NCBI GenBank assembly: GCA_944548615.1
Contig: OX155951.1
Coordinates: forward strand, 16,293,502-16,357,501
Length of the DNA stretch: 64,000 nucleotides
From: Micropterix aruncella
Taxonomy: Eukaryota > Arthropoda > Insecta > Lepidoptera > Micropterigidae
Direction of reading: 5' to 3'
Below the pieces are notes generated by a model. That model searched no databases. It was not told where the DNA came from and saw only the letters and a list, made by a program, of their open reading frames with translations. How positions within the stretch are numbered: the stretch's first letter is position 1; each line of letters starts with the position of its first letter. This document shows, piece by piece, positions 57,120-64,000 of this stretch. The translations under genes and the position numbers were made by a program.

Positions 57120-58040
57120 AAGAGCATGCATGGCTAGATATATTTTCATTCGTTTTGTAAGTGCAACCTATTGAAGAGTTTTAATTTTGTGATAGAATCA
57201 GGTTGAACAATTTTAAGCCCAAATATAAAAAATATTTTTGGTATAAACACAGCCGCACTTTGGGAGTTACAACGTTATATCTGTTGCGTGTTTAAAAATC
57301 ATGTACACTGGAGTGCTTTAACTGGTTTTCCAAGTTGGCTTCCATGACAACTCATGAGTGAATGCTTTAGCAAAATAAAAATACGACGGCTATCTGGTGC
57401 ATTACCCCATGGTAAAATACCGTAAACCATGTTCCAATAAAAGCATGCACAGTAAGCGTTCACAGCGGCTTGCTCTCCAACCAGAATTTTTATCTTTCGA
57501 ATAGCATAAATAACAAAAGATAGTCCCTTCGTTAGTCCTTCGATATGTGGACCCCTGTTTAAGTTCTGGTATACAAATACCTAATAATTTGTTGGCGTTA
57601 ACGACCTAAAAGTTATTAGAGTTCATGCTAATATTGATAATATTCTTTTGTTTAACCTTTTTAAATACAAATTTCATGGCTACGGCTTTTATAGGGTTTC
57701 ATAATAGTTGATTCGTTTTAAGCCAGTTACTAGCTACAGAAAGACATTAGTTGGCATTAAGTAGTATTTCATCACTAGTTGTCTTCTGGAATACAAAACT
57801 AGTGTCTATCTGCGTTAAACTAGTGTCATATTCGATTGTAAGGTCATTGAATTAGCCAAATACTTTATATGATATATTTTATAAAAGTATAAAGCCATAT
57901 ACTTTATAAAAATAATACATAATAGCCGACCCAGAATAGACCCTTGAGATACTCCATATGTAATATGTTTTGGGAGTGATTAAATTTTCTGTATCTGAAC
58001 CATTTGTGGTAGGGAGACAAAGTTGGACTTTTACTGGGGC
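57120..58040 (-). pseudogene. Decayed non-LTR retrotransposon reverse transcriptase
   Basis: Minus-strand frames contain LPKHITYGVSQGSILGRLLC (about 57985-57925), matching the GVPQGSILGPLLF RT motif; EYDTSLT (about 57835), a damaged form of the ADDT catalytic motif; and HIEGLTKGLSFVIYAIRKIK, EQAAVNAYCACFYWNMVYGI and LPWGNAPDSRRIFILLKHSL (57560-57340), the thumb region of a Jockey/Rex-like element. A possible last segment (GLKLFNLI) lies near 57205. Several stops and shifts interrupt it. No 5' part is seen beyond 58040. Confidence 0.7.
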
Positions 58041-58289
58041 CGACAACTAATTAAAAAAATAAATAAACAATATAATACACGATTGACGTTTTTACAAAAC
58101 TAACTAAACCAGTGATCGTTCACATCTTCTGGGAGAAAATTTTCAAAAAAAAAATCGGTTAAAAGGTCTCTTGTTTTGTCTAGTGGTATATACATATTTA
58201 CTAATTATATCATTATTGCTCTCGAGCGCGTCAAACCACAATTATATTATAATATTTGGAAGAGACGAAAATGTAATTAGTTATATATC

Positions 58290-58690
58290 AAAATAACAGA
58301 CAGCCGGTGCGGTGCGGTGGCATGAAATATAATTATAAACAAGCTGAATAAATTGGTAATGTATCGAAACTAGCGAGGTGTGTGCTCTGTGTGCTTCGCC
58401 CGGACCTCCCTTTACGAGTGCGTTGTTGATTTACAACGAGGAGTTGCATGCGGTGTAATTTAAAAGTCACAATTTCAGTGATAAATTCGTGCATTTACCG
58501 TGGCGGCGGCGCACAGTGTTCAATCATTGCACACTTTGCACAGAGCAACATCTGAAAATCTTGAGGACCAAATTTAAGTCGTGATTCAGCAAAACGGCGC
58601 AGCGAAAAAATGCAATATCCATGAAAGACTTTAAAGCCTTGATCTGACGTTCGCGTCTCAGCGCAGCGCCGGGCGACGACAGCGGCGCAA
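58290..58690. other. Unique GC-richer island
   Basis: Balanced, unique sequence (gtgtgcttcgcccggacctc, gcatgcggtgtaatttaaaa). It shares actagcgaggtg with 63436-63447, likely by chance. The 96-residue minus frame at 58495-58785 has no domain. Confidence 0.25.
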
Positions 58691-58734
58691 CAATAAATTA
58701 GTTTATAGTAAAAACACATTTTTAAAAACAAGCT

Positions 58735-59255
58735 TTTATTAAAATGCTCATTTTGAGCCAACCCTGAGAGCAGCAGCCATGCCATAGTGAAAATTAGAAC
58801 GGGCTATCTTAACTGAATGCTACACAGCATTTCGTGTTTGGGCTATTGACCGTTGACGAGTCCCCTCGTTGGAAGCCAACGCTGGATGCAGCATTAGTAT
58901 AGCGGCGAAACTTAGAACGGGCTATCATAATTGAATGCGTATACAAAATTTCGTTTCTGTGCTGTTGACCGTTGAGGAGTCCCCTTGTTGGAAGCCAACC
59001 CTAGGTGCAGCAGCCCTGTCGCGGTGAAGCTTAGAATGGGCTATCATAATTGAATGCGTATACAAAAAAACCATCCTGTACTGTTGACCGTTTAAGAAGT
59101 CACCTCGTCGGGAGCCCACCATGGATGCAGCATCCATGTCATGGTGAAAGTTAGAACGGGCTACCATAATTGAATGCGTATACTAAATTGTGTGTCTGTG
59201 TGTTGACCGTGGAAGAGTACTCTCGTCAGGAGCCGATCCTGGGTGTAGAATCAGG
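58735..59255. repeat. 119-bp tandem array, about 4.4 units
   Basis: The anchor tagaacgggcta (or variant) recurs at 58795, 58913, 59032 and 59152 (periods 118-120). Each unit contains aattgaatgcgtatac, tgttgaccgt, gagtcccctcgttggaagcc and a gatgcagca block followed by a gtgaaa block. Units are about 80% alike by eye. Frames on the minus strand (58925-59167) come from the repeat. Confidence 0.85.
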
Positions 59256-59259
59256 TAAT

Positions 59260-60200
59260 GCACCACTAAAAATTCATTGTCATCGGAACTGAACCAACAA
59301 GTAAAATTTGAACATCATGGGATAAGAGGAAGTGATTCTAATTCAGCTTGCAAGATTTCACCTAAAGAAATTAACAAACACCGGCTGAGAGAAGCCAGGT
59401 GGACAAAAGTATTTTATAAGTTACTGATTTGTGTTTCTAAGGATTTTTCGAAAAAATATTTTGAGGAATTCAAATGAAAACTACCCAATATATTAAAAGC
59501 AAATTTAAATTAATTATAAAAAACCTACATACTAACAAAGTCTTCGCTCTCAGAATAATTATCATACCATGAGGTACATCACTCATTTACAAACAGTAAA
59601 TAAATAATCGCGATTGGTATCTGAAAGATTTAAAAGATATATGGCCGGGAATTGATGGGCAAAGGTAAACATTTGTATTGTGGTTCAACTCTATGTTAGT
59701 AAAAGCCTCACAAATTTGTTTTTTTTTTAATTATAAAATATTCCAAAAGCCACATAATAATAAACAAGGATATCAATTATAGATAAATACCTGTTGTTAC
59801 AAAATCCACCACAAAACAGAAGCCGTGATTAGAAGTGTTTTTCAAAGGAAGCTTTGGAAAACAACTAATATGTGACTCCAAACAACCGTAATGTCACTTA
59901 CATTTGCACTATATAAACTTGATTTCGAATTAATTGTAGATAATTATAACTTTCTCGTTCCTGTTGATTATTTTGTTGGTAGAAAATTTTAATTTCGTCC
60001 ACCAAGCTTGTTCTTGCCAGACCAATGTGCGGCGCACGTGGGTGACTTGCAAAAACGCAGTGAAAATGTGTTTAACGTGTTTAACTAACCTTGGTAACAT
60101 TTTTTCTTTAGTAAAATTAATTGCGTGAAGATTTCCTTTGCCACAACCCCACAACCCTCTTTACACCTGAATGACCCTATTTAGGTATGCGAGGAACACC
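59260..60200. other. No gene seen
   Basis: AT-rich unique DNA. A 66-residue frame at 59277-59477 and a 74-residue minus frame at 59930-60154 have no recognisable domain. Confidence 0.4.
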
Positions 60201-60461
60201 CCGTATATGCGTATACACCCCGTATATCCCATACGCGAATGCTAGCCTATAAAACCGGCCTAACAAGTACTCTATTCTCTTATGAAGAGCGTTTAAATTA
60301 CTTTAAAAAATTTACTCTTAAGAAGAGGAGAAAGTACGGAAGCTTAATGTTTCTGCACAAACTCCGTAACGGCGGGGTAGACTCGCCAGCTTTATTAAGA
60401 GCGTTAAATTTCAACGTACAATTCAGACGACTACATAAGTCAGCACTTAACATTTCTTATA

Positions 60462-61764
60462 AAGGGTCCGCCAAATAACTTTTTTTTTTTTGAAAATGCT
60501 ATAAAAAAAAACTACTGAATATTTTTTCAAATTTCTTTTTTTATTTGAAAGTACAATCCCTCCGGTTAATGATGGAAAATAATTTCATTCAAATGGCTGC
60601 CTCGGCTGGCCATGCAGTAGCCTACACGATGGGTCCAATTTTTAAGTACATTATCGATTGTGTGCAGCTGTAATTTACCAATGGCTTCACGAATATTGTC
60701 CTTTAAAGCGTCAATTGTCTCTGGTTTGTCGGCGTAACACTTATCTTTGACGGCACCCCACAAAAAGTAGTCCAACGGTGTCAAATCGCAGCTCCGAGGT
60801 GGCCAAACGACATCAGCTCTGCGGCTGATAATGCGATTTTCAAAAACAGGGCGCAAAACATCAAGTGTAGCGTTGGCTGTGTGGCACGTAGCGCCGTCCT
60901 GTTGAAACCAAATGTTGCCAATATCCTCCTCTTCAATTTCTGTGAACAAAAATTCGTTCAACATGGCCCGATAACGATCGCCATTGACGGTAACGGCCAC
61001 TCCTTGCTCATTTTCGAAGAAAAATGGCCCAATTATGCCTCTGGACCAAAATCCGCACCAAACAGTGACTCGTTTTGGGTGCACCGGCTTTTCAATGAAT
61101 GCGTGCGGGTTTTCTGTGCCCCAAATGCGACAATTCTGCTTGTTTACATACTGGCCAAGATGGAAATGAGCTTCATCTGAAAAGATGATTTTTTTGGCAA
61201 AATCCGCATCTTCTGCAAGTCGATCGCAGGCCCACTTAGCGAAGCGAAAACGCATTGGATGGTCAGTTGGCTTCAACTCCTGAACCAATTGGACTTTGTA
61301 CGGCGTCATACCAAGGTCTTTACGCAAAATTCGTCTCAATGATGTCTGCGAAATGTCCAATTATTGAGAACGACGGTGAACTGATGTTGATGGCGATTCA
61401 CGCACACTTTCGGCCACAGCAGCAATATTCTCGGGTGTACGCACTGTTTTTGGCTTTTCACGGGTTGGTTTATCGATGAGGATGCCAGTTTCTTTCACTT
61501 TTTTCACAAGGTAACGAACATACGGAGCTGACGGTGCTTCTCTTCTTCCAAAATCCGTACGCAATTTTCGCACACATTCTGCAACATTACCATGATTTTC
61601 AAAGTAATGTCGCAAGATTTCCCAGCGTTGTTCAAGCGTATACACAACCATATTCGTTCAGCGGAAGGATAAAACTAATTATCTGTCAAATCAGACATGA
61701 GGTAAGTGTTGCCATACACGAAATAAGCACTAAATGAAAAAAAAAACGTTACATGGCGGACCCG
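60462..61764 (-). mobile_element. mariner-family transposon, nearly intact
   Basis: Terminal inverted repeats of about 28 bp (gggtccgccaaataac... from 60464 and inverted ...gttacatggcggaccc to 61763) enclose 1.3 kb with one minus-strand transposase gene. TA is present at 60460-60461 and 61765-61766, the canonical mariner target duplication. The element sits inside an older LINE. Ends differ slightly outside the GGGTCC core (AA against C). Confidence 0.85.
60566..61651 (-). pseudogene. mariner transposase with a single nonsense codon
   Basis: The gene spans 361 codons: an N-terminal helix-turn-helix part of 96 residues (start MVVYTLEQRWEILRHYFENH), a TAA at 61361-61363, then 264 residues in the same frame. 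The second part carries the catalytic acidic residues: FSDEAHF (D at position 62), FQQDGATCH (D at 155) and PPRSCDLTPLDYFLWG (D at 192), a DDxD-type triad with 36 residues between the last two by my count. It ends HLNEIIFHH. No frameshift is visible. It would catalyse cut-and-paste excision in the nucleus. The WPPRSCDLTPLD signature is shared with the deleted element at 32696. The stop probably replaces a Glu or Gln codon (inference from relatives). Confidence 0.9.
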
Positions 61765-61879
61765 TATTTGGCAGACAAATCAATTTTTCCACAATCCTAT
61801 CTCACGTGCATATCAGTTATACAACACCATAACAGATAATATTAATGTTTTCAACCTGGGTTTTTTAACAATTTGATCC

Positions 61880-62285
61880 ATTTTAGAGTCTAAATTACGA
61901 GATTGATACATTTTAACAATTTTAAAGACAATATTAAATATCAATGAATTCATTTCTTATTATTTTTTTCTGAATTTAGTATTTATTTATTTTTTAATTT
62001 AAAGTTTTATTATATTTTTTGAGTATCCCTTTTTATTTATTTTTGCTGCAAATTACTAAGCTACTGAATCATTATTTTATTTTTAGTTAATTTTCTTTAC
62101 CATGTACAGAATATTAATATTTGTATTTTTTTATAATATGAATTGATCTCAATATTTTTTTATAATAATAGGTAGTATCATTATTAAAAAAATTATCATA
62201 ATTAATTTAGCATGCGGATTACACATAGGATATTATGCTCTAATAACAAGTTATCTAAAAATTTAGGTAATAATTAAAATATTCG
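61880..62285. other. No gene seen
   Basis: Very AT-rich DNA, in part the 3' UTR of the split LINE. Nothing else recognised. Confidence 0.4.
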
Positions 62286-62290
62286 TTAGG

Positions 62291-62330
62291 CAGTGGTTTA
62301 CAACCAGTGGGTCGCGAATGGGCCCACTGA
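62291..62330. repeat. Possible hAT terminal sequence
   Basis: cagtggtttacaaccagtgg, followed by gtcgcgaat, resembles the CAGTGGTTCTCAAACC-type ends of hAT elements. A matching opposite end was not found before 62735. Confidence 0.35.
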
Positions 62331-62621
62331 AAAAAAATCGAAAATATTACAAAATCTTTATTTATATAGTATGCAAACATGATATTGCTTACAAATATAT
62401 CATTATCATTATCATGATATTGCTTTACAAAAAAATATATTGATCTCAGATAGAAACAGTTAGGTACAGCTTCGAAAGTGAAAAACAGTTGAAAATAATA
62501 TTGTTTTCGCCATTGCTTTTAGAAAAACTTTATTTATTGGATGCTTACAGTTACAGCTGTGGAATATAAAATAGTCTAAGGGGGGTTGCGTAAGTGTTTA
62601 CGCATTTTTTTTTTACAAATC

Positions 62622-62675
62622 CGTCGACCGAATGTAATAACAAGACATACACATCTCACACATACACATACCTAC
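62622..62675 (+). repeat. Fragment of the tRNA-derived SINE body
   Basis: ccgtcgaccgaatgtaataa then caagacatacacatc matches the body of the SINE at 37426-37704 (ctgtcgatcgaatgcaataa, caagacacacac). Neither head nor tail is present. Confidence 0.5.
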
Positions 62676-62735
62676 GTATATTTTTTTTTTACTAAAATGG
62701 GAGTAGCGATCTAAATAAGGATTAAAAATACTGTA

Positions 62736-63304
62736 TCTATATATATATATAAAACAAAGTCGGGTTTGTTCGAACACTTATAACTCGAGAACGGCTGGAC
62801 CGATTTTCATGGTTTTTGATTCTTGTCTCAGTCCCGAATAGCAGAATAACCATTAAAAACAAAAATTGGAAAACTAACGAAAAATTTAAATAAAAGATTT
62901 TTTTTCCAAACAAAATGTAAATCCGTGTTTTTCTCATGGTCAGTTGTACGTGGCATGTTCACGTGTCGGCAAATCGTCCGCTCTATTTGTTCTTGCGCCT
63001 GATAATAAAATAAAAAATGTCGTATATCACAAGGTGCTTCAAAGAAAAGAATTAAACCGAGCATCCCATGCTGCACAATATTTAAATAGTTTATTTCAAT
63101 CATGTCTCGCTGACATGCAATTGATATACTTAATTTTTGTACTTTTATGTTTCTTTTTGTGTTATTATCTTAATAAAGTAGTGAACTTAATATTTATTTT
63201 GTATTGATTGTATTACTTTCATAAAATCGTAAATTAAGTACAGCTAATATGTAACACGACATTCATTGACTGTTAGGCGTTACGAAGTTCGCCGGGTCAG
63301 CTAG
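62736..63304 (+). mobile_element. Non-autonomous Helitron retaining the helicase C-terminus
   Basis: It begins TCTATATATATATAT after an A and ends ggtcagCTAG before a T, with a GC-rich hairpin-capable segment (ggcgttacgaagttcgcc at 63276-63293) about 10 bp before the end, the canonical Helitron 3' structure. The 5' region has ctcgagaacggctggaccga. Inside, the frame from 62938 reads QLYVACSRVGKSSALFVLAP...DNKIKNVVYHKVLQ, which matches the last part of the Helitron Pif1-like helicase. The Rep domain and most of the helicase are deleted, so this derives from an autonomous element by internal deletion. Rolling-circle transposition is family knowledge. Confidence 0.85.
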
Positions 63305-63389
63305 TAGTATATAAAAAGTGAAAAAATATAATGCAATAACCATACCATTATTAAATGAACATACACCGCACATTGTCGTTGTCATGTGA

Positions 63390-63690
63390 CAAGGTGCAGA
63401 GGCGCCGGGCACTAGGCGAAACAATGTGCGGCGACTAGCGAGGTGGCATCCGCGGGCGGTCGCGGGCGGTCGCGGTGTGCGAGTGCGCCGGAGCTTGATT
63501 AAAAAAAGTTTTGATTGTCGGTTATCGGGAAGCGTGTAGCGTCGAATCGGGTCGCCGGTCGCGTCGTTTGCCGCGGACCGTTGGACCGATAAATAGGAAC
63601 ATTTTTTAATTCGCTTTGATATACGCGTTCGCCTCGTGCCAGCGCATTGTGATCCCTCCCATGCGGCAAATATTTAAAAAAATACTTAGG
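63390..63690. other. GC-rich unique island, possible promoter or regulatory sequence
   Basis: A GC-rich block with tandem gcgggcggtc (63453-63472), ggttatcgggaagcg, and a TCF-like ctttgat near 63615 followed by gcgttcgcctcg. There is no extended ORF. It might be the upstream part of a gene beyond the window, but no start or splice signals are assignable. Confidence 0.25.
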
Positions 63691-64000
63691 CGATAGACGG
63701 TAAATAGACAATAAAAATAGATAGACGAAAATATGAACTTCATGATAATACTATTGATATGGTATTATATTGCTCAACTCCATAGTACGACTTGGCAACT
63801 CTTCTGCGCCGGTGAATTGTAAGGTGGCGGTGATAGAATGCCATATATTGAACAGCCATATATAGTCTATTTGAACATTAAAGTTCGTAATTATGACATA
63901 TTTACGTAAATAATATTAAACTAATAAAAGCTATGATATAAAAATGTGTTTATTATATTATTATCTTATACCGTATAGGCGTGTTTAAAGCGCCGTCTAC
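63691..64000. other. No gene seen
   Basis: AT-rich unique DNA to the end of the window. Confidence 0.4.

Larger units (their letters stand above)
60239..61876 (+). pseudogene. Non-LTR retrotransposon C-terminus split by mariner
   Basis: The first part (60239-60461) encodes YEERLNYFKKFTLKKRRKYG...LHKLRNGGVDSPALLRALNF, the C-terminal region of Jockey/CR1-type reverse transcriptases. The second part (61767-61876) encodes WQTNQFFHNPISRAYQLYNT...DNINVFNLGF, the usual end of that domain, and stops at 61874-61876. Removing the mariner with one TA copy joins the two parts in the same frame, so the target was uninterrupted here when the mariner arrived. The 5' part of the LINE is missing. An AT-rich 3' UTR follows. 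Confidence 0.8.

Overview
The window looks like an insect, most probably lepidopteran (butterfly or moth), intergenic region. It is AT-rich throughout, and I could not support a single host protein-coding gene. The taxonomic guess rests on transposon content: two short Helitrons with A|TC...CTAG|T ends of the type abundant in Lepidoptera, CR1/Zenon-like and RTE-like non-LTR remnants, a tRNA-derived SINE, insect-type mariner, hAT and piggyBac-like elements, and a degenerate insect-type 5S rRNA sequence. Nearly all of the longer open frames are chance frames or transposon debris.

Layout. 0-6.4 kb: two foldback-type DNA elements, then two tandem 5'-truncated CR1-like LINEs and a palindromic MITE. 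7.2-10.2 kb: a SINE, a minus-strand Mutator/YqaJ-type transposase remnant and a plus-strand hAT remnant lying head to head. 12-18.4 kb: two more palindromic MITEs, a Helitron, a mariner N-terminal fragment, a 102-bp tandem array that switches orientation around a hairpin, and a second foldback copy. 19-25.4 kb: more MITEs and a 127-bp tandem array interrupted by a retroelement 3' end. 25.8-28.1 kb: a young non-autonomous LTR retrotransposon with 592-bp LTRs, GTAC target duplication and minus orientation. 28.5-34.7 kb: three or four copies of a roughly 620-bp GC-rich repeat, two of them inverted, plus a 5S-derived sequence and an internally deleted mariner. 35-46 kb: mostly unique AT-rich sequence with GC-rich islands, a second SINE and a piggyBac-like MITE. 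46-54 kb: a broken Penelope-like RT, a 320-bp foldback, another palindromic MITE, an RTE 3' end and a non-LTR RNase H remnant. 57-63.3 kb: a decayed minus-strand RT, a 119-bp tandem array, a mariner inserted in frame into a non-LTR element, and a Helitron that still carries the end of its helicase.

How it fits together. The elements form layers. Old LINE and hAT pieces are interrupted by younger DNA transposons, and the LTR element (3 differences between LTRs that I could find by eye) and the mariner (one nonsense codon) look youngest. Between the repeats lie unique GC-rich blocks, often with homeodomain-like TAATTA or GATA-like motifs. These could be cis-regulatory elements of a gene outside the window, but that needs cross-species alignment. 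No undescribed gene system could be demonstrated. The most unusual items are the six-copy palindromic MITE family, the inverted tandem array, the GC-rich repeat family and several perfect short hairpins.
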